Origin: an uncultured Opitutia bacterium
GTDB lineage: Bacteria > Verrucomicrobiota > Verrucomicrobiia > Opitutales > Opitutaceae
Reading direction: 5' to 3'
DNA: 64,000 bases
Assembly (NCBI GenBank): GCA_903873805.1
Contig: CAIQQB010000186.1
Coordinates: forward strand, 21,357-85,356
The notes below the pieces were generated by a model, which saw nothing but the letters and a program-made list of their open reading frames with translations, was not told the DNA's origin and did no database searches. Position numbers and translations under genes: made by a program. Shown here one piece after another: positions 42,763 through 51,598 of this stretch (position 1 is the first letter of the stretch; every line of letters begins with the position of its first letter).

Positions 42763-44265
42763 TCACTCCTTCAACTTGATCCGGTAACGGGCGAGGGAGC
42801 TGCCCTCCAGGCTGGCGAGCTGGGCGAGCGCCGTGCGCAGGCTGACGCGGGCCTGAAGTTCGGCAATCCGGGCGGTCCCGAGGGCATCCTCGGCGTCCTG
42901 CACAAAGCGGAAGGTGTCGAGGCCGGCGTCAAAACGGGCCTTTTCCAGCTCATACTGCTTTTCGCTGAGCTGGCGGGAGAGGGCGGTGTTGGCGACGCTT
43001 TCCTGGCTGGTCAGGACATTGCGGACGGCGGTGCGCACCTGCACGAGCAGGTTCTGGTCGATCTGGCCGAGCGCGGCCTGCTGGCTGTCCAGGGCCGCGA
43101 TGGCCTGGCGGTAACGGGCGTTTTCAGCCCGGAAGCCCCACGGGAACGTGAGGGAGAGGCTGAGCTGCCAGTCGTAGCCGCGGCCCGAGGGCAGCTGGTC
43201 GACCACATTGCCATAGGATCCCTCTAGGCTGTTGAGGCCGAGGCCGCCGCCCAGATTCAGCTGCGGGCGGAGGCTGTCCTTGGCGATGCGAACATTGATC
43301 TCCGACTCCTTCAGCAGGGCGCGGGCGGTCACATAGTCGGGCTGGCCGGTTTTCGCGAGGGAGTAGGAATTGGCGACGGAGACCGCCGGCACCGGATCGT
43401 CGGGCAGTTTGACCGCGCCGAGAGTCTGGTCGAATTCAAAGCGCCCGATGAGTTGAAGCAGGGCATCCTCGCTGTTGTGGAGAGTCTGATCGGCGAGGAG
43501 GAGATTTTGTTGGGCATTGGCGACCCCCACCTCGGCCTGCAGCACCTCGAGGTCCGTGAGGACGCCGGTGGAGCGGCGGATCTGGTTTTCATCCAGCAGC
43601 TGCTGTGCGACCTTGAGGGTAAACTGGCGGACGCCAAGTTGTTCGCGGGCGAAGGCGAGGTTGAAGTAGGCCGACTCCACGCCGCTGATGACCGTGAGCA
43701 CGGAACTCTTGAGGCTGGCATCGGCAGCAACGACGCCGTACTGGGCGAGCTGGCGGGGCGCGAGATTGATCTCACTGCCAGCACCCTTGAGCAGCGGCTG
43801 GGTGACATTGAGGGCGAGCGCACCGTTGAAAGCGGGGTTGAGGGGAGTGCCGCCACCGCCGCTTTTGTTGCTGGCGAGGTTGGTGCTGACGGCAAACGTC
43901 GTGCCGGCCTCGATTTTGCGGCTGACACTCAGGACCGTGCTGGCGCTGTCTCGCTGCGAGCCGGAGACGATGTTGCCCAGGGCGGCCGACCGGGAGTAAC
44001 CATCGGTTGTATTCAGGGCGACGCTGGAGTCAAAGGCGGCATCGGCCTCGATGAGGCCTTCGCGGGCGCTCGAGCTGGAATACCGCTGGATTTCAATGCT
44101 GAAATTTCTGTCCAGCGCCCGGGCCACGCATTCCTCCAGGGTCAGGACCGGGGTGACCGGTAAAGCAGCCACGGCCGGGGAGGCCGGGGCCGCGGTTTCG
44201 GCCCGGGTGGATCCCGGGGCGAAGAGAGTGAGGGTGATGGCGCAGAGCAGGGGGGCGCGGTTCAT
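42763..44265 (-). CDS. TolC-family outer-membrane efflux protein
   Basis: 500 residues from the ATG at 44263-44265. Signal peptide LLCAITLTLFAPGSTRAE, then VLTLEECVARALDRNFSIEI, the TolC opening. Two long helical repeats show the pattern: GVESAYFNLAFAREQLGVRQ with QNQIRRSTGVLTDLEVLQA-type helix, and later VRTAVRNVLTSQESVANTA with KARFDAGLDTFRFVQDAED. No partner periplasmic adaptor or pump lies next to it; convergent gpmI is 67 nt away. It forms the outer-membrane channel of an export system encoded elsewhere. Confidence 0.87.
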   Translation of the reverse strand: MNRAPLLCAITLTLFAPGSTRAETAAPASPAVAALPVTPVLTLEECVARALDRNFSIEIQRYSSSSAREGLIEADAAFDSSVALNTTDGYSRSAALGNIVSGSQRDSASTVLSVSRKIEAGTTFAVSTNLASNKSGGGGTPLNPAFNGALALNVTQPLLKGAGSEINLAPRQLAQYGVVAADASLKSSVLTVISGVESAYFNLAFAREQLGVRQFTLKVAQQLLDENQIRRSTGVLTDLEVLQAEVGVANAQQNLLLADQTLHNSEDALLQLIGRFEFDQTLGAVKLPDDPVPAVSVANSYSLAKTGQPDYVTARALLKESEINVRIAKDSLRPQLNLGGGLGLNSLEGSYGNVVDQLPSGRGYDWQLSLSLTFPWGFRAENARYRQAIAALDSQQAALGQIDQNLLVQVRTAVRNVLTSQESVANTALSRQLSEKQYELEKARFDAGLDTFRFVQDAEDALGTARIAELQARVSLRTALAQLASLEGSSLARYRIKLKE

Positions 44266-44324
44266 GGCGGGGAACGGAAAAGCAGAAGCAAAAATCGGAT
44301 TCCCCTCCGCGGCGAGCGCCAAAT

Positions 44325-44573
44325 CTACTGTTTTTCAAACTCCCCGCTCGACGTGCGCTTGAGCACCGTGAAGCCGGCTGATTTGGCGCCCGAGATCGAG
44401 AGGGGCTTCAACACCTTGGGGGTGTTGACCGCATGGATCAGCGACCGCTGGACGGGCTGGCCGCAAGTGGGGCAATCGGCCAGCGCGGCAGCGGCCGCCG
44501 GTTGCTGGATTTCAAAACCTGCGCCGCAAAGCCGGCAGGGCGGCTTGACGGGGGCATAGCGGTAAAGCGGCAT
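44325..44573 (-). CDS. FmdB-type zinc-ribbon protein
   Basis: 82 residues from the ATG at 44571-44573 (MPLYRYAPVKPPCRLCGAGF). Two CxxC pairs, CRLC and CPTC, are spaced as in the FmdB regulatory-protein family, with FEIQQPAAAAALADCP between them and the PVQRSL segment after them. Function of the family is uncertain, possibly regulation or metal delivery. It sits between the TolC-like gene and the membrane chaperone gene, 37 nt after the latter. Confidence 0.78.
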   Translation of the reverse strand: MPLYRYAPVKPPCRLCGAGFEIQQPAAAAALADCPTCGQPVQRSLIHAVNTPKVLKPLSISGAKSAGFTVLKRTSSGEFEKQ

Positions 44574-44610
44574 GGGGGAGGCGCGCGCAGCCGACCGCGG
44601 ACCGGCGGCC

Positions 44611-46335
44611 TCAGGGCGCCGGAATCGCGGCGGCTTTGGTCTTTTCGAGCTCCTGCTGCACCAGTTCCACCAGATAGCTGTTGCCATTGCCATTGGCGAC
44701 CTGGCTCGCGATTTGTTGCTTGAGGGTGGCAAACTTGGGGTTGGCAGCCGTAAGGTCGGGCAACTGCTTGTCCGCCGCAAACACCAGGAGACCTTTTTCG
44801 ATCGTCCGGGTGCCGTCCGCTGCAGATCCCGCCACGAGGGCCATGGGGGCGATTTCGCCCTTTTGCAGGGTGATGAGAGCGGCCAGGACGTTGTCATCCA
44901 GTCCCTCCGGGCGCGGGCGGGTGGCCAGGGTGAAGCCCGGGTAGTTCTTGGTCTCAATCTTGGTACCGGCCGTGGCGGCCGCTTCGGTCACCGCCTGGTC
45001 AAACGTCTCTCCCGCCTTGAGGCTGGCCGAGAGACGCGTCTGGAGCGACTTGCCCAGTCCCGAAAACAGGATGTCCTTCTGATCCTTGCGGTAATCGGCG
45101 AGCACTTTCTCTCGGACCTCGGTGAAAGCGGGCTGACGCGGCGCGATGGCGGCCTTCCAGATCAGGATGGCGGAACCGTGGCCGGTGGAGATTGCATCGG
45201 AGAAAGGATGATCGGCGCCGAGCTTGAACGCCTCGGCGGCGGCCTCGGGCTCACCGCCGAGTTCGGCGGGGGCGGAAGTCCGGGAGAAGGCCGGCGCCGA
45301 TTTCACCGTGAGCTTGCTTGCCGCAAGCAGCGGGGCGAGCGTGGCCGGGGTGATTTTCTGCTCGAAGAGACTGACGGAGAAATCGGCGGCGGCCTTGGCG
45401 GCAAGGCGGTCGGAGCGTTCGCGCCGGAGGGCTTTCTCCACCTCCGGGCGGACGGCGGCGAAATCCGCGTCGGGTGTGGCCGGAGCCTGGAGCAGCGCGG
45501 GTGCGGTGGCGGGTGTCGCCGGGGCGGGTTTCGGGAAGCGTGAGGGATCGGCGTCGAAGTATTTGCGCACCTCCGCGTCGGCCAGGGTGACCTGCGCCGC
45601 ATAGGCGTCGGAGGGAAAATCGAGATAGTCGACGCTCACCTGCGCCGGAATCTGATAACGGGCGGCATTGGACTCAAAGTATTTGGCCAGGGTGGCGTCA
45701 TCGACCGTGATGGTCGGGCTGTAGGCGGCGTAGTCCACGCTGGCGACAGTGAGATTCCAGACAGATTCGCCGAGCAGGAGTTCATGGCGGATGTCGCTGG
45801 GGAGCACATAGCCCGGGCCGGAGAGCAGACGCTGGACCTGTTGGGCGCGGAGGTCGTCGGCCAGAATGCGGGCGACATCGGCTTCGGTCATCCGGGGGTT
45901 GGTCTGCAGGCTGTCGCGAAAGCGGGCGTAGACTTTCGGATCGAACTTGCCGTCCGGGCCGGCAAAGGCGCGCAGGGTGTACAGGTAGGGTGTGATCTCG
46001 CTTTGGGACGGGGCGGGCAGGCCGAGTTCGTCGGCGAGATGCAGGGCGGCCTGGCGGGTGAAGGCGTACTGTTCGAGCTGGGCCTCGTCGGGAATCGAGT
46101 AGCCCGCCTGGAGGTAGATGCTGAGCTGCGCGTCGCCATTGATCTGGCGGGCGTCATCGGCGGAGTTGAGGTTCAGACCGAAAAACGGCCGGTTGGGCCG
46201 CTCCTGGTTGCCGGCGCGGCCGATGCCGGGGGAGGCCCCGATCGTGAAAATAAATGAGATGATGGTGACGGCCAGCAGGGCGGCAAAGATGACTTTGAAG
46301 TGCTGCTGGAAGGTTTTCTGGATCCAAGTGATCAT
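44611..46335 (-). CDS. SurA/PpiD-like membrane-anchored chaperone without a visible rotamase domain
   Basis: 574 residues. A single N-terminal membrane helix (VIFAALLAVTIISFIFTIG) follows a short basic end, as in PpiD. The next 200 residues contain an N-terminal SurA-like helical region (LSIYLQAGYSIPDEAQLEQY and DPKVYARFRDSLQTNPRMTE). No recognisable PPIC block (no H-I-L or G-G-D/E-L-G-W pattern) appears in the middle, where Ala/Pro-rich linkers (PAPATPATAPALLQAPATP) occur, yet the C-terminal SurA/PpiD tail looks present (KGEIAPMALVAG). Probably assists folding of exported proteins. Confidence 0.7.
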   Translation of the reverse strand: MITWIQKTFQQHFKVIFAALLAVTIISFIFTIGASPGIGRAGNQERPNRPFFGLNLNSADDARQINGDAQLSIYLQAGYSIPDEAQLEQYAFTRQAALHLADELGLPAPSQSEITPYLYTLRAFAGPDGKFDPKVYARFRDSLQTNPRMTEADVARILADDLRAQQVQRLLSGPGYVLPSDIRHELLLGESVWNLTVASVDYAAYSPTITVDDATLAKYFESNAARYQIPAQVSVDYLDFPSDAYAAQVTLADAEVRKYFDADPSRFPKPAPATPATAPALLQAPATPDADFAAVRPEVEKALRRERSDRLAAKAAADFSVSLFEQKITPATLAPLLAASKLTVKSAPAFSRTSAPAELGGEPEAAAEAFKLGADHPFSDAISTGHGSAILIWKAAIAPRQPAFTEVREKVLADYRKDQKDILFSGLGKSLQTRLSASLKAGETFDQAVTEAAATAGTKIETKNYPGFTLATRPRPEGLDDNVLAALITLQKGEIAPMALVAGSAADGTRTIEKGLLVFAADKQLPDLTAANPKFATLKQQIASQVANGNGNSYLVELVQQELEKTKAAAIPAP

Positions 46336-46374
46336 GGAGATAAACCGCCGACGCTACGATGGGCGGGGGGTGTG

Positions 46375-47892
46375 TCAACCGCCGGTTGCGGAATCGGAGG
46401 GGGAGGCGGACCGCCGGTCCCGGACGGGCAGGGGGTGGTCGGCGAGCAGCCGGTCGAGCGGCTGCTGAAAGAAGTCCGATCCCAGCGAATCCTGCAGGGC
46501 GGCGTGGTAGGCGCGGACGACCGGGTCTAATTCCGCGACACTGGCCCCGGCGGGGCTGTCGCCGAAATCGTCATCGAGCTGCTTGAATCCCCCGAGGGTG
46601 ATGCGGCTGAGGGGACGGGCCGGCTGGTAATGAAACTCCGTCGCCTTGCTCTCGGCCGGGGGCGGGACGGGGGAAATCAGCTCCAGCTGAACAAGGCGGT
46701 TGAGGCATTCGTTGAGCAGTTGCATGGGCACCTTCAGCTGGTCCCCCAGTTCTTCCGCGGTGCAGGGTGGCTGGCAACCCTGGAAACGTCGGCCGACGGT
46801 GAGCAGCACCAGGAGGGAGAGCCGCTGGCGCATGGCACCCGCGAGGCCGCCCCAGGCGGCCTGGCTGTTGCGGAAGTGGACGTTCTGCACGGCGTAGCTG
46901 ATCTGGCCGCCAACCAGGACAAACAGCCAGAAGACATAGAGCCCCGCCATGAGGATGGGCAGGAGGCCGAGCGAACCATAGAGGCTCTGCTGGAGCCGCA
47001 CCCGGCTGATGTACAGGAACGCGAGGTAATTGTTCAGCACCAGCATCACTGCGACGGCGACCGCACCGATAAAGGCGCCGCGCCACCAGACCGTAGTGTT
47101 GGGGATGTAGCGGTAAAACAGGGTGAGCACCGCGATCAGGATGAGGATGGAAATCGGCGGCAGCGCCACGCGGAGGAACGGTCCGAGATGCAGCCGCTCG
47201 GACAGCGCGCCCATGAAGGCATTGGCGGAGAGGCCCGTGACGAAAGCGAAGAACAGCACCGCCCCGAGTGTCAGTACCGTCCAGTAAAATACGATCCGCA
47301 TGAGGAGCGAGCGCCCGCGGCGCACGCCCCAGATTTCGTTGAAGGCGTTCTCAATCGAGCTGAAGAGTTGGAGCACGATGACGATCAATGTGAGCGCGCC
47401 GAGGGTGCCGGCGGTGCCGTTGCGCGATCCCGCGACAAATCCGTTGATCAGCTTCACCATCTCGGGGTTGACGGCGACGGCGGTCTTCCCGGGGGCGAGG
47501 CTGGCGGGCAGTGTGGTGGCGGGGTGCGCGGCGGCGCCATCGGCGGGCGCGGGTGGGGCGCCTTCATACAGCACGATTTGCGGGGCGACGTGCTGGATGA
47601 CGCGGTTGAGGGTGTTGACGGCGAGATTGGGATCGCTGCGGTCAAGAACGAATCCGGCGACGAGAACGACAAGGGCGACCAACGGACCGAGGCCGAGGAG
47701 AGAGCTGAAACTGAGCGCAGCGGCCCGGCTGGCGGACTTGGTTTCGATCAAGCCGGTGACCGAAATGGAAATGACACGCAGGATGGCGTAGGACTGTCCG
47801 CGCAGGGAACGGTCGAGAAGGTGCTCGGGCCGCCAGATTTCCCGCTGCCAAAAATGCGCCAGCTTCTTCCAGAGGGCGGCGGGGCGGGGCAT
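46375..47892 (-). CDS. YihY/BrkB family membrane protein with C-terminal winged-helix-like region
   Basis: 505 residues from the ATG at 47890-47892. Six helices carry the YihY pattern: KSASRAAALSFSSLLGLGPL, VIVLQLFSSIENAFNEIWG, SLLMRIVFYWTVLTLGAVL, LFYRYIPNTTVWWRGAFIGA and SLGLLPILMAGLYVFWLFVL. From about residue 380, CTAEELGDQLKVPMQLLNEC with RLVQLELISPV looks like a winged-helix domain, and a Ser/Asp-rich tail follows. The family was once called ribonuclease BN but its function is open. Between helices 1 and 2 there is a Pro/Ala insert. It is 12 nt downstream of the GYF-domain gene. Confidence 0.85.
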   Translation of the reverse strand: MPRPAALWKKLAHFWQREIWRPEHLLDRSLRGQSYAILRVISISVTGLIETKSASRAAALSFSSLLGLGPLVALVVLVAGFVLDRSDPNLAVNTLNRVIQHVAPQIVLYEGAPPAPADGAAAHPATTLPASLAPGKTAVAVNPEMVKLINGFVAGSRNGTAGTLGALTLIVIVLQLFSSIENAFNEIWGVRRGRSLLMRIVFYWTVLTLGAVLFFAFVTGLSANAFMGALSERLHLGPFLRVALPPISILILIAVLTLFYRYIPNTTVWWRGAFIGAVAVAVMLVLNNYLAFLYISRVRLQQSLYGSLGLLPILMAGLYVFWLFVLVGGQISYAVQNVHFRNSQAAWGGLAGAMRQRLSLLVLLTVGRRFQGCQPPCTAEELGDQLKVPMQLLNECLNRLVQLELISPVPPPAESKATEFHYQPARPLSRITLGGFKQLDDDFGDSPAGASVAELDPVVRAYHAALQDSLGSDFFQQPLDRLLADHPLPVRDRRSASPSDSATGG

Positions 47893-47903
47893 GGGTGACG
47901 CCC

Positions 47904-48659
47904 TCAAAGGAGCGTGAAATAGGCAAAAGCGCCGGTGCCAACGATCCCCAATCCGGCGGCCAGGGCCACGCCGGCATAGCTTAGGACAATCGTACAGAGA
48001 TAGAGCCCGACCGAGCCGGCCGCCACCGCCGCCAGCGGCAGGGTGCGACCCTGGCACCAGAAAATAAACCCAAACAGTCCCAAGCCGAGCATCGCTCGGA
48101 AACGGACGATCGGGTAAATGGTCATGACCTGGAGGCCCAGCATGAGGGTCAGCAAAGCGTCCACGACGCCAAGGATGACCAACGGCTTCTGCAGGATCAG
48201 GGAGAAATCAAATTTGTCCGTGTGCTGCAGCAGGTCGGCCGATGGTAGGCAGAGGGCGATGGCGTTGATCGCCAGGAGCAGGGTGGCGGTGTAGAGGCCG
48301 AGGCGGGCGCAGAAACCCTGAACAATGGCGGGATCGCGGCGGCGCTTGGTGTCCTCGGTCAGGCCCTCGGCGGCGGCCAGCATGTCGTCGACCGAGATGG
48401 GCGGGGCATTGTCCTCCTGCTGGTTGAGGGAGGAGATCTCCTTTTTGCCCATCTTGAGCTTCCGTTTCTCGGGGAAAAGGGCGGCCACGAGCTCGGCATT
48501 GGAGCCGAGGGCGACCCATTGCTCAGTCCCGGCCTCGTAATAGAGCGTGGCGGCGTCGATCTGGCCATTCTCGGCCAGAGTCGTGAGCTGCTCGTAATTG
48601 AAGGGACCGCGAGCCTCGGTTTCGGTCGCGCCGCGAATGTAGAACTCTTGCGTGGCCAT
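47904..48659 (-). CDS. GYF_2-domain membrane protein
   Basis: 251 residues from the ATG at 48657-48659. The N-terminal 60 residues (EFYIRGATETEARGPFNYEQ, then TLYYEAGTEQWVAL) are a GYF_2 domain, a small peptide-binding fold. A linker with charged residues follows, and then about five hydrophobic segments including LYTATLLLAINAIALCL, LGVVDALLTLMLGLQVMTIY and ALAAGLGIVGTGAFAYF. GYF_2 plus membrane helices is widespread in planctomycetes and verrucomicrobia; role unknown. It lies upstream of the YihY gene, probably in one operon. Confidence 0.75.
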   Translation of the reverse strand: MATQEFYIRGATETEARGPFNYEQLTTLAENGQIDAATLYYEAGTEQWVALGSNAELVAALFPEKRKLKMGKKEISSLNQQEDNAPPISVDDMLAAAEGLTEDTKRRRDPAIVQGFCARLGLYTATLLLAINAIALCLPSADLLQHTDKFDFSLILQKPLVILGVVDALLTLMLGLQVMTIYPIVRFRAMLGLGLFGFIFWCQGRTLPLAAVAAGSVGLYLCTIVLSYAGVALAAGLGIVGTGAFAYFTLL

Positions 48660-48940
48660 GGGTGCCGAATCTGGGGCCGAAGCCCGGGCGCGGCAAGAGT
48701 ATTGTCTGCCATGCCATTGGCGGTCGGTGGCGCAAAGCCCGAACGGACGAAATCCCCGCACTCCGCCAACCCGGGGACTTTGGCGCAATCTAACCCCTCC
48801 AGACGAAGCGTCGCACCCGGCATCTGCCCAAACTTCCATCCACCACGCTCAACCCACTTGTCGCCCAATGGGTGGCAAACTGGCCGGGTCGGCGGGTTTT
48901 TGGGCGTGCAAGGCGGCGCCGAATCCATAGCTGCTTGGGG

Positions 48941-51160
48941 ATGCACCGCCCCCTGCCACCCCTGCTGCGCACGTCTTTTTTCCTTGGCGCCCTGCTGCTC
49001 GCCGCGGCGCCCGCCCGGCCGGCGGAGAATGCCGCGCCCGCGCCCGCGCCCATCGACCGGCAGGCGCTGGTCTCGCGGCACAACCCCGTCAACCACAAGC
49101 TCGACGTCGACTCGCCCTTCATGGTGGGCAACGGCGGCTTCGCCTTCGGCGCCGACATCACCGGCCTGCAGACCTTCGCCGATCTGTACCTGCGCACCGG
49201 CGTGCCGGTCTCGACGCTCTCGCGCTGGGCCTGGCACACCCAGCCGAATCCCAACAACTACAAGCTCTCCGACGCCAACAAGCTCTTCACGCTGCCCGAC
49301 GGCCGCGTCCTCGGCTTCCCGACCGCCAGCACGGGCGCCGCGAGCGACTGGCTCCGCAAGAACCCGCAGAGCCAGCCGCTCGGGCAGCTCGCGTTCGAGC
49401 TGTTCAACGAGGACGGCACCCCCGCGCCGCTCCGGCCGGAGGACATCAAGAATCCGGTGCAGACCATGGATCTCCGATATGGGACCATCACGAGCAATTT
49501 TGAGCTGGCCGGCCAGCGGGTGGGGGTTTTGACGAGTTGCCATCCGGAACTAGACCTTGTCGCGGTGGAAGTGCGCTCCATGTTGGTCGCGTCGGGCCGG
49601 TTGCGGGTGCGGCTGGCGTTTCCTCACGGCGACGATCTCGCGGTGAAAAACACTCCCCCGCTCGACTGGAGCCATCCCGAGGCGCACCAGACGGTCATCA
49701 CCAAGCGTGCCGACCGTCGGGTCGATCTCGCGCGCACCATCGATGACATGCGCTACTATGCCGCCGTCAGTTGGGAACCCGCGGCGACATTCACCGAGAC
49801 GCAACCGCACCAGTTTCTTCTCGCCGCCTCGTCGGGCACGCCGGTGATCCAGTTTTCGGTGGCGTTTGCACCAAGACCGTTGCCGGCGATCCTGCCCACC
49901 GCCATTGAGACTGGAGAGGCGAGTCAGGACCATTGGGCCAAGTTCTGGAAGACCACCGCCGCCGTGGACTTCACCGGCAGCACCGATCCGCGGGCGGCCA
50001 AGCTGGAGGAGCGAATCATCCTGTCGCGCTACCTCTTGGCCGTGCAGGAGGCGGGCGACGCGCCGCCGCAGGAGTCCGGCCTCACCTGCAACACCTGGTA
50101 TGGCAAGTTCCACACCGAGATGATCTGGTGGCACACGGCACATTTCGCCCTGTGGGGCAGCGACGATCTGCTGGAGAAAAATCTCGCCTGGTTCCAGGCC
50201 CATCTGCCCGAGGCCCGCGAACTGGCACAAAGCCGCGGACTGGCCGGCGCGCGCTGGGCCAAGATGACCGGCCCCGAGGACCGCGAAAGCCCCGGCGGCA
50301 ACCCGCTCATCGTCTGGAACCAGCCGCACCTCGTCTATCTTTCCGAACTGCTCTACCGCGGCACGCCGACGCCCGCGACACTCGCGAAATACCGCGACCT
50401 CGTGTTCGAGACGGCCGACTGCATGGCCTCGATGCTGCATTTCAACGACAAGACCGGCGTCTACGACCTCGGACCGCCGCTCTGGATCGTGCAGGAAATT
50501 TACAGCCAGGCCACCAGCCAGAACCCGTCGTTCGAGCTGTCCTACTGGCGCTGGGCGCTGGAAACCGCGCAGCAGTGGCACGAGCGCCTCGGTGAGCCGC
50601 GTGTGGCCAAATGGGACGACATCCTCGCGCATCTCGCACCGCTGCCGGTGAAGGATGGCAAATATGTCGCGCTCGCCTCGACCCCGGACACCTGGGACAA
50701 CGTCGCCAGCCGCCACGACCATCCCGAGGTGCTCATGCCCCTCGGCGTCCTGCCCGGCCACGGTGTGGACCGGCCGACGATGACGCGCACCCTCGACGCG
50801 GTGCTGAAAACGTGGGACTGGGAGACGAAGATCTGGGGCTGGGATTACCCGATGATCGCCATGACGGCGACGCGGCTCGGCCAGCCCGAGACGGCTCTGG
50901 AGATCCTCCTGCGGGACGGACCGAACAACCGCTACCTGCCCAACGGCCAGTGTCCGCAGCGCAGCGACGAGGCTCTGCCCGCGAACCCGCCCCCGGGCGC
51001 GCGCAAGCGCGAGATTGCCTCCTATCTGCCGGCCAACGGAGCGTTTCTGTCGGCGGTCGCGCTGATGGTTGCCGGCTGGGACGGCTGCACCGAGAAGTTC
51101 CCCGGCTTTCCGAAGACCGGCTGGGTCATCCGGTCCGAAGGCTTGCGACCGCTGCCGTAA
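48941..51160 (+). CDS. Secreted glycosidase of GH65-like fold
   Basis: 739 residues from the ATG at 48941, followed by a signal peptide (TSFFLGALLLAAAPARPAE). N-terminal region has SRHNPVNHKLDVDSPFMVGN; a later alpha-helical half shows SGLTCNTWYGKFHTEMIWWH, SQDHWAKFWKTTAAVDF and GWDYPMIAMTATRLGQP, the layout of (alpha/alpha)6-barrel enzymes related to GH65. Possible acidic catalytic residues lie in FHTEMIWW and TKIWGWDYP-type segments, but no single residue can be named safely. No transporter or regulator is adjacent. It probably removes a terminal sugar outside the cytoplasm. 281 nt upstream hold no other clear feature. Confidence 0.65.
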   Translation: MHRPLPPLLRTSFFLGALLLAAAPARPAENAAPAPAPIDRQALVSRHNPVNHKLDVDSPFMVGNGGFAFGADITGLQTFADLYLRTGVPVSTLSRWAWHTQPNPNNYKLSDANKLFTLPDGRVLGFPTASTGAASDWLRKNPQSQPLGQLAFELFNEDGTPAPLRPEDIKNPVQTMDLRYGTITSNFELAGQRVGVLTSCHPELDLVAVEVRSMLVASGRLRVRLAFPHGDDLAVKNTPPLDWSHPEAHQTVITKRADRRVDLARTIDDMRYYAAVSWEPAATFTETQPHQFLLAASSGTPVIQFSVAFAPRPLPAILPTAIETGEASQDHWAKFWKTTAAVDFTGSTDPRAAKLEERIILSRYLLAVQEAGDAPPQESGLTCNTWYGKFHTEMIWWHTAHFALWGSDDLLEKNLAWFQAHLPEARELAQSRGLAGARWAKMTGPEDRESPGGNPLIVWNQPHLVYLSELLYRGTPTPATLAKYRDLVFETADCMASMLHFNDKTGVYDLGPPLWIVQEIYSQATSQNPSFELSYWRWALETAQQWHERLGEPRVAKWDDILAHLAPLPVKDGKYVALASTPDTWDNVASRHDHPEVLMPLGVLPGHGVDRPTMTRTLDAVLKTWDWETKIWGWDYPMIAMTATRLGQPETALEILLRDGPNNRYLPNGQCPQRSDEALPANPPPGARKREIASYLPANGAFLSAVALMVAGWDGCTEKFPGFPKTGWVIRSEGLRPLP

Positions 51161-51220
51161 GCGGCGCGGGGTTGTTCGCCCGCCTTGGGCCCATGTTTCG
51201 ACACTTTCGTCGGCTTGTCT

Positions 51221-51291
51221 GTAGCCGGGGTCGGTGACCTCGGGGTTTGAAGTCTCGCTGTCCCAGCACCGGGGTCAGCGACCCCGGCTAC
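51221..51291. repeat. REP-like palindrome
   Basis: GTAGCCGGGGTCGGTGAC (51221-51238) and GTCAGCGACCCCGGCTAC (51274-51291) form an inverted repeat with one mismatch in 18 positions around a 35-base centre. It lies in the 438-nt gene-free stretch 51161-51598, which otherwise contains only the tRNA-Leu. The position between a glycosidase and tRNA and the GC-rich symmetry fit a dispersed extragenic palindrome; function unknown. Confidence 0.7.
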
Positions 51292-51333
51292 AATTTCCGG
51301 AAGCACCTCGGAGCTTTTTCCGGGGATATTTAC

Positions 51334-51418
51334 TGGTGCTCGGGACAGGACTCGAACCTGCACGCCTTACGGCACACGCCCCTCAAACGTGTGTGTCTAC
51401 CAATTCCACCACCCGAGC
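51334..51418 (-). tRNA. tRNA-Leu (anticodon GAG)
   Basis: The minus strand reads GCTCGGG at the 5' end and CCCGAGC before ACCA, giving a 7-bp acceptor stem with encoded CCA (51334-51336). D-arm GGTGGAATTGGTAGA, anticodon stem CACGT/GCGTG around the loop TTGAGGG (anticodon GAG), a short variable arm and a T-arm with GGTTCGAGTCC follow. It decodes CTC and CTT. Flanking DNA has no other gene within 180 nt. Confidence 0.93.
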
Positions 51419-51598
51419 ATTTCCAGTCTTGGGAAGGCGGACTAAGAGGAATCCGCTCCGGGTTGTAAAGCACTGAAATGAGCCGATCCCCGGACTATTC
51501 TCTCGTCCCTTCATGGGGGCCGGTTCCGCTCGCGGCGGACGTGTCCGGCCCGCCCCGGTGCCTCGAACCGCATGGCTGGGGTCGCCCTCCGGCCAGGC

